Under the pieces are notes generated by a model. The model made no database searches. It saw only the letters and a program-made list of their open reading frames with translations, and had not been told where the DNA came from. DNA of 64,000 bases from Sympetrum striolatum (lineage: Eukaryota > Arthropoda > Insecta > Odonata > Libellulidae): assembly GCA_947579665.1 (NCBI GenBank), contig OX388351.1:1612001-1676000 (forward strand), read 5' to 3'. The position numbers and the translations under genes were made by a program. This document shows, one piece after another, positions 50,809 through 62,858 of this stretch. Position 1 is the stretch's first letter, and every line of letters begins with the position of its first letter.

Positions 50809-51690
50809 TTAATTACTGAAGTATTATTAAAGTGATAATATAATATTATAAGTATGCAGTTGACTATTAGGTAAAATTGCTGTACGAATAATGGCTTATT
50901 TTGAATAGCAGCTGTTTAATTGCTAATGACATATTATTCTTTGTTATTGTTGTTTAAAAAGGAGGTAAATATTCACAACTCGCAATTCAAAGTGAAAAAC
51001 TTATACTTTTTAGTCACATTTGTAGTTAGAAGTCAGAAGTAATGTTAAATGGAACTACCTTATCATAAGAAAAGTGATAAATCTGTGCCAAGGATCACAG
51101 GACTATCCTTTTGCCTCTTGATGGAGAACTACCACGATATCATGGCCCTGACTCTGAATTTTATAACTAATACATCTTCAGCCGCATATTTTTCCACTGC
51201 GATATAACAAAGGACAAAAAATGCCGTGGTGCCGAAGTAGCTGATAATTAAACTTTGGATAAGTTTAATTTATCCTTTACAACATTTTCTAGTTTTTTCT
51301 ATAATAAAATCGCTGAAAGATCTTATATGTTAATAAATATTGAGAAATCCTGTAAACTACTATGCCATGGTTAAATTAATTGAATTTTTACACTTTAATT
51401 ACGCACATAATAATTTCAAACATTGAATGATTTTCATATGTACTGATCATTTCGATGTGAATATTCTTGTTATTGATTTTGAAATTATTCTAATTGTTAA
51501 CTGTTCAGTGATGTGTCAGTTAACACTGCCTAATAATCTAGAGTCTGACTGTGGTGAAGTTTAAAGAAAGTAAATTTTATTTTTCGATTGAGACACGAGG
51601 ATAGCCAATTAAATTTAATATAAAAATTCATGACCTAAAATCTTGTACTGTTCACTTAGTTGTGAATCGAGAAGCGCATTTAATAAGTGC
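50809..51690. other. Unassigned AT-rich DNA
   Basis: No gene or repeat recognised. Confidence 0.45.
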
Positions 51691-51940
51691 GTCTCGAGAC
51701 GCATTCAACCCATTAGAAAACAGCTATCTTAAAAGGTTAAGGGCGCTATAATACATAAAACCGGTGCAATTACGGCGTTGTAGGCCCAGGGAGGCGTGAA
51801 TTAATGAGTGTCGTTGCCCATGTTAGTTAAAGCGAGGCCCAGAATGGCCGAAGCACGCAGCTGTCGCGAAATGACGATCCTAAGACCGCATTACGGCGGC
51901 ATCCTGTACCGGGTGCTAACTTACGAGAGCCCAAATTATT
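51690..51940. other. CpG-denser low-copy block, possible conserved non-coding element
   Basis: About 250 bp sharply set off from its AT-rich flanks, with GGCGTGAATTAATGAGTGTC near 51793 and CGCAGCTGTCGCGAAATGAC near 51858. It has homeodomain-type (AATTAAT) and E-box (CAGCTG) cores and no open frame. A regulatory role is plausible but rests on composition and motifs alone. Confidence 0.33.
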
Positions 51941-53559
51941 CATAAATATACCCGAATAGTGAATTTCCAAGGAGAGAGATCCTCAACTTTAAACCGCAGG
52001 CTTAGGATGACACGAGGGTATTGTTTCGGCATTTCCATAATGTTATTGCATGGGGACCATGATTCAAATACAAATATCAGAACTATCAATTTTAGTAAAA
52101 GAAAAAAATAAGTAAAACCCCGTGATGTTGTGAGATTGTTGTTGTTTGTTGTTGTTGTTGTAGTTTTTTTGTTGTTGCTTTGTTGTCCCCTCACGAAAGT
52201 CCTACGACAAGGGTCCAAAACCGGGCTCACAATATGCATGTGGCCTTTTTACCATTTGTAAGTGGACTTTTTCGACAAGAAATCCAATTCTCCGTTAAAT
52301 CTCCCTTCATTTGTTTTCATGCGAAGTTGACACCCGCAAAATTATTTCTAATAAAGCGAAGTTTGACTAATAATTATTTTTAACATTAACAGAAAAGCCG
52401 CAGCATGATAAGATTGGAATTCACGAAGAGCTATTACGAAAAATGTAACAGGACATTTAAATCGGCAGAAATTCGCTGTGAAATTTTGGTACGCAAAACA
52501 AACAGCTTTCATGCGATCCCCTGAATCCCGCTAAATCTGGTCCATTAAAAATAATGGATTTGGAGTTCCTGCCCTAAAATATGGGATATTTATCAACAAT
52601 TTTCTCAGGATCAATAACTAATTAGTAGCAGAAAACTAAAAAACGCAAATCGGTTATTATAAAATACGTATTATCGTTCGATTATTAACTGATTTCAAGT
52701 AATATGATTCATCATTTATTTTAGTTAAATGGTTTCTGCTTTTTAAATAAAGCTGTCACTAATTAAAATTAATTACTGAGACTAGAATTATTTTACAGTA
52801 GATTAGTGCTAGTGATTAGTGACATAGTGGCTACTATGCATAGTAATAAGTCATTTTGGTGGATTCTGAACAGATTACTTACAGCTACCGAAATTCTTGT
52901 TATGCTGATAATTTATGTTAAATTTTAACTTTGTTTCCTCTTCCAATTAAATTTATGCTTTTACAAAATACGAGTACTGGAAATAATTATTCTTCAATTT
53001 TGTCGTTAAACAATTAAGGGGATATTCACACCTGTCTTCGGATGAATGTTTCTCCGAAGAAGTCTTATTCCTAATCTCGAGAACAGCTTGAACGTTACAT
53101 GCAAATCACAGAATATCAGACAAAATCTGAGAACATAGTTCCTTATTTAGTGAGGAAATATAAATAGCTTATGTGTGCTATTGATGAATAATAAATAAAT
53201 TTCTTCAAATAAAATTTGAAATAATCATCCCACTAATAAAGAAGAGTAACCAATTAACGATCTCAGCTGCATATTTACATTTTCTTCCGAATATTTGCCT
53301 TTCTAAAAGCTGAAAAACTGTTCTACTCAACTATATTTTCAAGAACTATTTAAACTTCTCTGAGCTCCAGACATGTTTTCCTGCCCCATCTTACCCTTTG
53401 CTGTGAATTGAGCGTATTTACAGTGACTCGCAAGGTATGAAATACATACATTTGTGGATGTTGATAAAGTTACAACGAAATTGTCGATCCCGGCAAATAT
53501 TTTTTTCCTTGATTTGCTACTGTTGTCCTTTATAGGTGAAGTCCTCCTAATCTCTAATG
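51941..53559. other. Unassigned DNA
   Basis: No gene. A (TTG)n-like low-complexity tract lies at about 52134-52180. The rest is AT-rich. Confidence 0.45.
52134..52180. repeat. (TTG)n low-complexity tract
   Basis: Interrupted TTG/GTT triplets over about 45 bases, broken by a T run. Confidence 0.9.
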
Positions 53560-53708
53560 AACTTATCAGTGGGTGCTTCGCCGAGGCAACAGCAACAACA
53601 AACATACAAAACCATTCCCTGATCGGAAAAGTCCGATTAGCCGGGATTCGAACCCGGTACCTAGGGGTAGGAGCGATAGCGTAGCTATCCACTCGGTCAC
53701 CAAGAACG
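53560..53708 (-). mobile_element. tRNA-derived SINE
   Basis: The minus strand holds a tRNA-like head (53708 to 53637). The A box is TGACCGAGTGGATAGC and the B box is GGGTTCGAATCCCGG inside a perfect CCGGG/CCCGG T-arm-like stem. Then comes a tail starting AATCGGACTTTTCCGATC, AGGGAATGG. The same order (head, CGGACTT hairpin, GGGAAT) is found in the copies at 62.3-62.9 kb, and a TGTTGCC..GCCTCG block further along is shared with the second copy there. Transcription would be by RNA polymerase III from the internal boxes. The 3' end is not clear. It could be taken for a tRNA pseudogene, but the shared tail makes it a SINE. Confidence 0.82.
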
Positions 53709-54000
53709 GTTTCAATTAAATATAATTTCAATTTTAAAAATTATTATTATTATTTAAATAAAATATATTATTATAAAATTGTTATTATTAGAAAATTATT
53801 ATTACATTTTTTTTCTAAAGTCACGATTGTTTCAAAACTTCTGAATTAAGGAAACACTTACTGCAACTAACAACAATATCCATCATGTTTCTCTACCAGT
53901 GACTTCACCAACAGCATGCTCATTTACCCGCAGTAAATAAAAAGAAGGAAAAAAACAGAGAACGCTTCTCTCAGGCAGTCTCTTAGCGACACCAACCGCG
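53709..54000. other. AT-rich DNA with degenerate (ATT)n
   Basis: Degenerate ATT/TTA repeats at about 53738-53806, then unassigned sequence. Confidence 0.5.
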
Positions 54001-54480
54001 GTTCTTTGCGTTTTCCTCTGCAGAAAGAAATGTCACCATCGATTATTTCTCCACTTTCACCCACGCTGCTTTCAATCCGGCGCTCGGGAATTTAATTTGG
54101 AAGACGCAATCAAGAGCTCCCCAAACGCGCCTTTTTTTCACCTTTTCCGTATAAAAAATCCAGAAAGACGGCGAGAGATTTTAATCATAATTCCATCTCT
54201 CGCTGGAGGTGGCGAGTGTAAATATTTTGTCTTGAAGAAGGGGGAGCGATAAACGAGGGAAGCAAACACTAAATGGGAGTAAATAAAAGGGATAAAGGAG
54301 AGGCGCGAAGATATGAAGTAACGGGGAAATCGGAGGGAGTGAATGGGGCGGATTGAATGGGGCAAGATCGCTGAGAAGATAAACTCTTTTGAAATAAAAT
54401 CGATGCGATTGAAATAGCGATGAGAATATAATGAAATGAGGGAGAACTGCTTTTCTAGAGATCGGCATTCTTGTCTCTTA
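54000..54480. other. GC/CpG-denser block
   Basis: A C-rich left half and a G/A-rich right half (GGGGAAATCGGAGGGAGTG). A 161-codon minus-strand frame (54138-54623) runs through it from a purine-biased strand. The peptide is hydrophobic and Ser/His/Pro-rich with no domain, so it is not called as a gene. Confidence 0.3.
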
Positions 54481-56579
54481 AACTCCCTCGAAGCAATCTT
54501 ATGTATATTTAATATTTGTAACTGAAATATCTTGAAAAGAATAAAATTCATTCCAAACGTAAGAATTAAATGTAAGATCGTAAATGAAGGACCTAGAGTC
54601 ATTAAGGATCTCTCAAATTGCACTGATTCCTAAGGTATACCCTATCCCTATATCTTTAGCCTTTTAAAATAGCAAGAAAATTTCGCTACGATTACTATAC
54701 TTGTATAGCCAACCTAGGATGGTCATAAGCTTCAGTTTTCATAGAGCACTAACATATTTAATAGGATACCAGATGAAATCAACGGAGGATGACAATAATT
54801 GGTTGTAACCGGTCGTGCTGAATCAATATCGTGGAAAAATACAATTTAAATCCTAGCCATTTTTTAATATATTTATATTCTGTTGTTATTAAATTTATTT
54901 TTGTTTAGCTATTTATTATTATAGTTTTTATTATAGTAATTTTACACGTGAGACGTTCTAAACGGCAGTACATTTGCCATAAAGTCAATCTAATGTTAAA
55001 TCACTATTGTACAAGATGCGAAATTCAAAGGATTCGTTACCAGTTGTTTATTTTACAATATTTCCACAGCTATCTCACAGTGGACTAAAGGGGCGTGGCA
55101 CACCGGATTGATACCCGATAAGAGGGATTGCCTTAATTCTGAAACATTACAAGACACCATACGGTAGAAAGAAGAATGCTCAGATGTAATAATAATGATG
55201 GAAATATTATTTATAATTATGATATATAAATAATAATCATTCAAAATTTCCCAATTAATACATAAAAATAACTTTATTAAATGGAATGATGGAACCAAAA
55301 CACGAAATTGCAGAAATAAAGAATACTTTAGCACAAGAGCTTACTTAAATACTATATTAAAGGTTGACTTTACTTTCTTAATAGGCATCGACAGGGGAAA
55401 TGAGAAATTTACTAGTTGATAATGCAAGATTTCAACTACTATCAAAATTGAGTAAGATTATGTATGCGACAAGAAAGTAAACTACGCATTCGGAAGAATT
55501 CTTGTGATCTCGTTCATTTGATGAACATTATCTTCGACTATGGAATTCCGTAGAAAAATGTAAAGGACACACTCAATGCACAGTCTCTAAGACGATAGAG
55601 CTATATCCCGTTTAATTTTCAATGGAATGTAACAAATACTGGGAAGTGCAAATACGGAGTATATTGCTGAGGGATTGAGTACTCAAGGCGACCGCCAGGT
55701 TTCTCTTAATTAAGTGGAGCCGAAACTTTGTCAAAGAAACGCCAAAACTTTGAAGCGAAAGAGTTCAAGAGTATTATTTTCCATCCATGGGAAATGCGGA
55801 GCTGCAGAAAATTTAATCTCTTAAGAAAAGAGGGCACTTCAGTATTTTTAATTCTGCAAAAACTTGTGGAATTAACCTTGTTACGAATGTTTAAGTGGCA
55901 CTCACTGTGGATAAAAACAGACAATTAAGACGAATGTTTCCAACGTAAGTCCTTCACAAAACCTCATATTTTCCCGCTTTAGAGAGAGATGGATTGTATT
56001 ATCTTATCCTTTGACTTTTGTCTAAGAAAGCGTTAATGGTCTGACCAAAAATTACTAACTAGTACCTCTGAGATAGGTACCCTTTAAGCTGAATAAATTT
56101 GTTTAAATACATTTTTCATGAATATTAAGCTCTCTCTTGAATAACTTTGTATTATTATGTTATTCTTCGAAATAATTTGTCAACATTGCCTTTATAATGA
56201 TCAAAAATGCATTAACGTACACCTTAGATTTTTTTCAGATCGAAAACTGAAGTAGATATGCACTCACCGACTCATGGACCCTTGTTTGTAAATTATAACC
56301 TCCGAAACAATTTATTTCAATCAGATATTATTTATTAATCATACTATGGCTAACTTAAGTTGGTTATGGGTAGATGGCTCTCACTCAGTATCTCAGATAT
56401 TTAAGTTGCCCTCTCAAATTCAGTTTCTTTCTATTTCCAAATAGTTTATTGCGTTAAGGTAAGGCAAAAAGCTTATTCTTCTCCATCTCGTGAATGACCA
56501 GTCGAAACATGATCATTGAAGTACTTTTCAGAGCGTAACACTTCGATAACACAAAGAGAAAATAAGCAATGATTGATGG

Positions 56580-56580
<1 letters not shown>
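54481..56580. other. Unassigned AT-rich DNA, 2.1 kb
   Basis: No gene, RNA or repeat recognised. Overlapping short frames at 55706-55928 have no domain. Confidence 0.45.
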
Positions 56581-56970
<390 letters not shown>

Positions 56971-57023
56971 GCACTAACAGCTGAAACTGGAGACTGCATT
57001 TTATTAAGGAACCTAAGTGGGAA

Positions 57024-57430
57024 TTGTATTATTATTATTAACTTTCTTTTATTACTATTATTATTATTGTAAAAAATGCTACAAGTGGACTAATAGTCCG
57101 GTGGTAACACATATACATTAGATATATTGCACATATTATTATATATCCCATCTAAATTTTTCAATTACAAAAAAATATATATTGATTCACTGCACATGTA
57201 CTAGTAAACGTCAAGCTCACTCATCCTTAACAGTTCTACTCAATCTTTCCACAAACTCCCTATGATGTTTAGGGAAGGGCTCCAAGACTCCTGCAGGCAA
57301 ATCATTCCAATCCTTAACAGCACGATTTAGAAAAGAAAATTTACTGATGTTTGTTCGCTGTTTTATTAATTTAACTTTGTATCTATGGTTTTCAAAGAAT
57401 AAAATCCGAGGATAAGTGGATGTGAGAAAA
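57024..57430 (-). mobile_element. LINE 3'-end fragment with (ATA)n tail
   Basis: On the minus strand 57420-57212 encodes YPRILFFENHRYKVKLIKQR, TNISKFSFLNRAVKDWNDLP and EFVERLSRTVKDE, then TGA. This is the typical last segment of LINE ORF2 proteins (the RTVRDWNxLP-like motif) after the RT. About 190 bp of AT-rich 3' UTR and a tail of CAATAATAATAATAATAGTA end near 57024. All catalytic motifs are absent. The tail type resembles that of the 11.3-13.1 kb element, but the proteins cannot be compared over the same region well enough to join them. A (TA)n microsatellite lies 55 bases beyond the tail. Confidence 0.87.
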
Positions 57431-57436
57431 TATACA

Positions 57437-57590
57437 ATCCACTATCAGCGAGATGGTTAGAGAAACCACCCGTGGAGTGGAAAATCGAGTCCAGATCCGT
57501 CGACTTTTTCTTCAAAATCGCCTATACATGGTTTTTCCAGGTGCACACCTTAATATATGCAAACCTAATCTCTACTATATTGTCCCTATC
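57437..57590 (+). mobile_element. Diverged tRNA-derived SINE
   Basis: The plus strand aligns through head and tail with the SINE copy at 62708-62860. The head is CAGCGAGATGGTTAGAG (A-box region) with a decayed B box AAATCGAGTCCAGA. The tail is CCGTCGACTTTTTCTTCAAA, then GTTTTTCCAGGTGCACACCT and ATATGCAAACCT, matching GTCAGACTTTTTCC, CCTGGTTGCACGCCC and TTTGCAAAGTCC. Its 5' end abuts the truncated 5' end of the opposite-strand LINE at 57430. Confidence 0.65.
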
Positions 57591-59783
57591 AATTTTTTTG
57601 CATTTTATGCAATGTGAGAAGCATTCATCTTGGTTCCAAAGCCATTTTTCTGTTTCTTTTACAGGTAGGGATCATCTAAATTTGAAAAAAAATTTCCAGT
57701 GCAGATAAATTTTCAATTATAACTTAGGTTTACTAGTTGGCGTCGGAGATTCATTCCTTCTAAGTTGTCTGAAAGATCTTGCTACTTTTAGATGGAAAAA
57801 TAATGTCCAGGAAAGAAAGAATCCTCGAACTGATATTCTTTGGATTTCCTTGTTTTCCAGCAATTTCACGTTTCATTTGGACTTATGTAGGTCGGGGAGT
57901 CAGGAGCAGTTTGCCGTAGGATGTACTTTTCACGTCAGAATCTCGAAAAGAAGCGATTTTTTATACTTCTACGTTGGGTTAGGTGAACAAAATGCACTTA
58001 AAATGAGTTTTTCTACTCTTGTTAAGGCAACATCTGGAAGCCACGTTTGGACACCACGTTCCGAATCCATGACCAAGTTTATAAAAACGTTCCAAAGCTG
58101 TGTTTGCTCGAAAAATGAAGATCGTTAATATGCGTACGTTTCATCAAAAAACGGGAGAAGTCTTCTTTAATAGGTTTAGCAATATTTTTAGGGTATTATT
58201 CACCAACGCTCGGAGCTAACCAGCTGAACATAAAATTTTAATTCCTTGGAAAAAGTTGATACAGACGTCAAAATCAAGTTTCATAGAAATGCTTGCAAAC
58301 GAATTTTCAAAGTGATTATGGAGATTTCGTCTGTTCATGTTTTTTGGATTAAAACTTCACGATAAGGATATCATTTAGGGATAAGATTATAAGCTTGACT
58401 TGGTGATATTTTATTTCATCTCTCTTTTACTTCACGAAAGGAAATAATAACTCAAAAGTAAATGTTAGATGAAATGTTGGGTATAAAATCGTCTGATAAT
58501 CATCTGCGGACTACAGTCGAAAGTAACAGACACAATTAACTACTTTGCGTAAAAGCAAACTTTCCACAAAATAAGTAAAATAAATATTCACCGCTGCATC
58601 AACAATAATGTCTTTTAACATATCAAGTAGTAAATTCAACAATTGAAATTAGAATTTGGTTTATCCTTGGCTTAGGCAAGCATAGAGAGGTTTTTTTGTA
58701 AATTAAACGTGATACTTTTTGAAACTGATTTCACCGTTCATAAAAGAAAGAGACTCTGATAAACACCTTCAGTTACACGTTGAAGGACAATCAAGGAACA
58801 TTTTTACTTCACATCAAACATTGGAGGCCAATTTTTCACAAATTCTATATGAAAGTATTTTCCGCTCAGATTGTGAGAGGCGGTGTAAGAGAAGTAGTTA
58901 CGTCCAAGAGAATAATGATTCAATTACAAAATTGAAGTTATCACCTCTGGAATGAAATCACACAGATTACAATGAAAAACTCTTTTATTCTGAAATATAA
59001 TTCCTTTTTTCCTTCTTAATGTCTCGATTTACGGAAAAAAGTGAAAATGATCACATTCCATAGAATTTTGGGAAATATATCGCCCCTCCAAAGAACTATC
59101 CAGAATAAATACACCATGAAATTTTATTTTCTTTGAATTTCTTCTTCTACAGCTGAGATGCAGTAAAGCGATAGGCAATGTCTGCAGTAATCAACGAGCC
59201 TCTTACCCGAAACATAAAAAAATAATCCCTGAGTCAGTCAAAGAGAATCTATGGCTGGAGCTCTTATCTGATGTGTAAGTCAACGTCAAATAATCAAAAT
59301 TCTTTGTTCGCGATTCAAAGAATATCTTTTTTCATTAAAGAAATCGCGCGATTGATACTCTCGAGAGGGAGAACTTCTGAGGAAATCCCTCTCAACAGCA
59401 ATGAATTCGAAAATCCCTTTCAGAAACTTATTAATTTATGAATATTAATAAGTACCGATCGAAAGGACTTCTTGAACTACAAAAGTTTTGTAAGTCATTA
59501 GGCGAATATGAGAAACTTTCTTTGCGATATAAATTAATTAATACTGACGAAATAACGGTATTTATAGAATTACGTTTTTATAAACATAAAAACAATATTT
59601 TTATCATTTCGATTAACCCCAACCAATACCGTACCCAACATATGACTTGGATCCATTGAATTGCTTGTGGTAACACGTACATTAAACTTTGTATAATGCA
59701 TACTGTTTGAATGAGGCTCATGTAGTTCCCCAAAGTAATCAGTCCATTTTATATAATTATGATTCCGTGACGAATAACTTCAA
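57591..59783. other. Unassigned DNA
   Basis: No gene. A frame at 57850-58128 (about 92 codons) lacks an identifiable domain, and the neighbouring frames likewise. Confidence 0.42.
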
Positions 59784-59940
59784 AAAAGAACACAGCTTTA
59801 ATTTACTTCCCTTCAGTTGAATGACGAAAATATAAGTACGGAAGTTGGGCCTGAGTGTATTGGTGTTAAAAGAGAACACAGCTTTGATATGCTTCTGTTC
59901 AGTCGCATGACGAAAATATAAGTACTGAAGTTGTGTATGA
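59784..59940. repeat. Tandem duplication, two ~86-bp units
   Basis: AAAAGAACACAGCTTTA at 59784 recurs as AAAAGAGAACACAGCTTTG at about 59868. ATGACGAAAATATAAGTAC recurs 87 bases apart (59821 and 59908). There are two diverged copies only. Confidence 0.85.
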
Positions 59941-60630
59941 TGAAGTGTCTTGGTTAAACAAGATATTCAGACATACTTTTCCTGACTGTAACATTCAGGT
60001 AAACGAATTGAAAACAGTTTAACACAAATAAAGTGACTCAAAAAACGATACTTTGACATTGCGCTTTATATTTACCATACTTAATGCAGACTTTTCTCTT
60101 AGGCTTCTACTCGTAGTCCATTTAATGAATTCTTTCCCCATATATTGAGTGAAAACTTACATGGGGGAATAGGTGTCCGAAATAGATTTCATGGATATAT
60201 CACCAGTTTATACGATAACATAGTTTTCCATGCAAAATTAATATATACTGAAAGCTCTCTTTTCTTCAAATGCAACCAGGTTTGATAAACGCTAAAAATA
60301 TAAAAATTATTTAAGGGGTTATATAAGGAAAGAATTAGCAGCAAAATGAAACAAAACAGTTAAATACTTGTACAGATTTTGAAAGTAGAGCTGCAATGAT
60401 CTCACAGGAAAATATTAAACATTCAGAAACCATGATAACCTCCAAATTTAGCATTTACTTAAGGTATAGCTTTCATAGTTGCTACGCGAATACATTTAGG
60501 ATGAATAACCTTCCTCTTCATCAAGCAATGATTATTGGGGTAGCGCACCCATTGGAGAACTTGATAAATAGCAATATCTCCATCAGGAGAAAGAAAGTAG
60601 GAGGGAAAAGCGGCGATGAGGAGCAGTTCA
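59941..60630. other. Unassigned AT-rich DNA
   Basis: No gene recognised. A frame at 60396-60668 runs into the minisatellite and has no domain. Confidence 0.42.
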
Positions 60631-60633
60631 CAA

Positions 60634-60772
60634 GGAGAGTGGCTAGGACAAAGAAGGAGAGCGGCTAGGAGAAAGAAGAGAGTGGCTAGGAGAAAGAAGG
60701 AGAGTGGCTAGGAGAAAGAAGAGAGTGGCTAGGAGAAAGAAGGAGAGTGGCTAGGAGAAAGAAGGAGAGTAT
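60634..60772. repeat. Purine-rich minisatellite, six units of 21/22 bp
   Basis: The unit GAGAGTGGCTAGGAGAAAGA plus AG or AGG. GGCTAGG recurs at about 60641, 60663, 60684, 60706, 60727 and 60749, giving alternating 22- and 21-base spacings. This suggests 43-bp dimers arose and were then duplicated. All-purine runs sit on one strand. No reading frame crosses the array because TAG stops recur. Confidence 0.93.
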
Positions 60773-60799
60773 CCGACGAGAGATAGGACGATGAAAGAG

Positions 60800-61300
60800 G
60801 ACCTGAAAATCAAAATGAGCTCCTTTCAGAAAAAAACTTTCGCGGGTCGCGGATCCTCACAGGACTCCAAAGTGTGAGAATCAAAGACGTGCCCACAGTT
60901 TCAATTACGGAAAACGCGAGATGAACCCTCTCTCGCCTATATTTAGAGAGAAAGTCTTTCAAAGAGTAAAACTTGAATCCTCGACCTGATTAAAACATAT
61001 TCGCGGTTTGTTAGTCCGTTTTCACACGCACTCGAGGCGTGGTAACTTAGGTGTCGACAGAGGCCAAGGAAGGCTCTCAATGGGTGGCTGTATTTTCGCC
61101 GCTAATGAGAAAATAGGGTTAAACAATCTCTTAGCACTTCTCGCGGAACAGTTTTCCAACTAAGCGATGAGGGTTGTTAGGACGTAATACGGATTTGCGG
61201 TTATACAGTTTTAGCCAGATCCATTCTATAAATTCCAATTAATTAATGCGCTATTATAAATTATTAATGTCGCACGGTAAGGATATAATGGAATTGAAAG
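60800..61300. other. CpG-denser low-copy block, possible conserved non-coding element
   Basis: About 500 bp of balanced sequence with CpG (TTCGCGGGTCGCGGATCC) and homeodomain-type cores CCAATTAATTAATGCG at about 61235. No domain-bearing frame. It resembles the blocks at 1.6, 7.5 and 51.7 kb. Confidence 0.32.
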
Positions 61301-62346
61301 GATGAAGGTTCGTTTGTTGTCGTCAGACAAGTATGGGATCAAGAAATTCCACAATTACATTAAAATTCGTTTTTCATCGAATAACGAAAACGGATAAGTG
61401 TTTCATGTATTTTCGTTCAAACCATCTCGATTCAAATGTTTTTATAATAGAATAATAATAATTTTTATTAATCAAACGACATATATATGCATTTATAGGA
61501 CAAGTTGATAATATACAATCAATCAAATCAACAAAAAAACAATAAATCGCAATAACAATTTGGGAAGAAAGAACTCTGAATCGAATTTATCATTGTACCA
61601 TCGCTATGGTATCGAGTATTTCGAGGTTCAGCTTATTCTCTACTCTATCGATTAGAATAATAGTAACCTGATTTTCCTTATCTGATCAACAAAACCACAA
61701 TGATCGAGATCAGCCAGAAGGATTCTAACAACGGATAATAAGAAAATAAGAAGACACCTTCCGAAGAGAGTTGGTCAAGATTCTATTTCTGGTTCTTTCT
61801 TTAAGATTGAATACTGGTAACAATCACAGCAATTTATTTCACTATTTTTCGTCATTCTAATTATGGTTTGGGAATGCAATACAAATCTCTGTTGGTTTTG
61901 AGCAATAAGAGTTTTATCTAACCAGGACCACACGTACCATCCATTTTTCCACCTATGTTATAATAGGTCGCATTTTCTTCTTTAAAACACATAACCAAGG
62001 AAGTCTTTCATCGGTTTGCAATACACAGTAATTATCTTGCGCTACCTGTGTTCTGAAAAATTTCATTTCTGGTGGCAATTTTTATCTACGGCATTTTTAT
62101 GGATCACATACAACAGCTTGGCCATTCCAAAAGCCACTGGTAGGTGCAAACAACGAGTTAACTATTTATTTCCCTATCTTAGATCGTTCTTGGAGCGAGA
62201 TAGTATTTCTTTATATTTGTCTGAGCGTCTATTTTTCTTACTTCCATTCATATTGGCACCACAGGGATAATAGAGGTGTATACGTAATCTTCAATACTTG
62301 TAACTCAAATTCATTATCTCCGAGTTTATCAAACAAAATCAGCTTC
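61301..62346. other. Unassigned DNA
   Basis: No gene. The frame at 62016-62270 has no domain and lies against the first SINE copy. Confidence 0.42.
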
Positions 62347-62454
62347 CATTCCCAAGGAAAAACGGACTTGAAAAAAGTCCGACAGGGCCGGAATTCGAAC
62401 CCGGGATCTTCCTCTAACCGGGAGGCTGCCTTAACCATCTACGCTACCGGGCCA
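62347..62454 (-). mobile_element. tRNA-derived SINE, 3'-truncated
   Basis: On the minus strand the head is GGCCCGGTAGCGTAGATGG (A box TAGCGTAGATGG) followed by CCCGGGTTCGAATTCCGG (B box). The tail then reads CTGTCGGACTT, TTTTC, AAGTCCG, TTTTTCCTTGGGAATGG. CGGACTT and AAGTCCG form a 7-bp hairpin followed by a T run. The copy breaks off at 62347 within the tail. It is the best preserved head of the family here. An open frame across it is an artefact. Confidence 0.88.
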
Positions 62455-62461
62455 GAACATT

Positions 62462-62707
62462 TTAACAAGCCGTTTTGGGGACTTTGTGCGCAAGGGCAAG
62501 TGTAGTTTCGTCCGACTGAGCGGCATCATCTACGGTCATGGCCTCATCGAGGCACCGGCAACACAAAGAGGTGTAAGGAGAAACCCCCCTTAGGATATAC
62601 ACATAAGGAAATGGTTGAGGTGACTTTGCACATAAGGGCGAGCACCCAGGAAAATTCCCAAGGAAAAACGGACCTGAAAAGAGTCTGACAAGGCCGGGAA
62701 TCGAATC
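62462..62707 (-). mobile_element. tRNA-derived SINE lacking its head, left arm of an inverted pair
   Basis: On the minus strand from 62707: CGATTCGATTCCCGGCC (end of the B box), TGTCAGACTCTTTTCAGG, TCCGTTTTTCCTTGGG, then a longer tail (CCTGGGTGCTCGCCCTTATG, TGTGTATATCCTAAGG, TGTTGCCGGTGCCTCGATG) traceable to about 62470. This copy shows the longest tail of the family, about 240 bp. The A box is missing because the copy is fused to the next SINE at 62707/62708. Confidence 0.82.
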
Positions 62708-62858
62708 GATGTTTAAGGCAGCTTCCCGGATAGAGGAAGATCCCGAGTTCGATTCCCGGCCGTCAGACTTTTTCCTGTCCGTTTTTCCTTGGGAATTTTC
62801 CTGGTTGCACGCCCTTATTTGCAAAGTCCCCTCAACCCTTTCCTTATGTGTATATCCT
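62593..62858. repeat. Inverted repeat, ~113-bp arms, ~40-bp spacer
   Basis: Arms 62593-62706 and 62747-62858 derive from two oppositely oriented SINEs. Differences are few (TCAGACTC/TCAGACTT, GGTGCTCGCCC/GTTGCACGCCC). A transcript across it would form a long hairpin. Confidence 0.88.

Noticed and set aside
53637..53708. A functional tRNA gene on the minus strand
   Set aside because: A and B boxes and a T-arm are present, but the acceptor arms do not pair, no clear anticodon arm is seen, and the tail is shared with SINE copies elsewhere.
53339..53731. 130-codon minus-strand open frame
   Set aside because: Its N-terminal part is the translated tRNA-like head of a SINE.
54138..54623. 161-codon minus-strand open frame
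   Set aside because: The longest non-transposon frame of the minus strand, but the peptide is hydrophobic and biased (Phe, Ile, Ser, His), with an overlapping frame at 54181-54468. It follows from purine bias on the other strand.
62462..62824. 120-codon minus-strand open frame
   Set aside because: It crosses the fusion of two inverted SINEs, so the frame is a by-product of repeat sequence.
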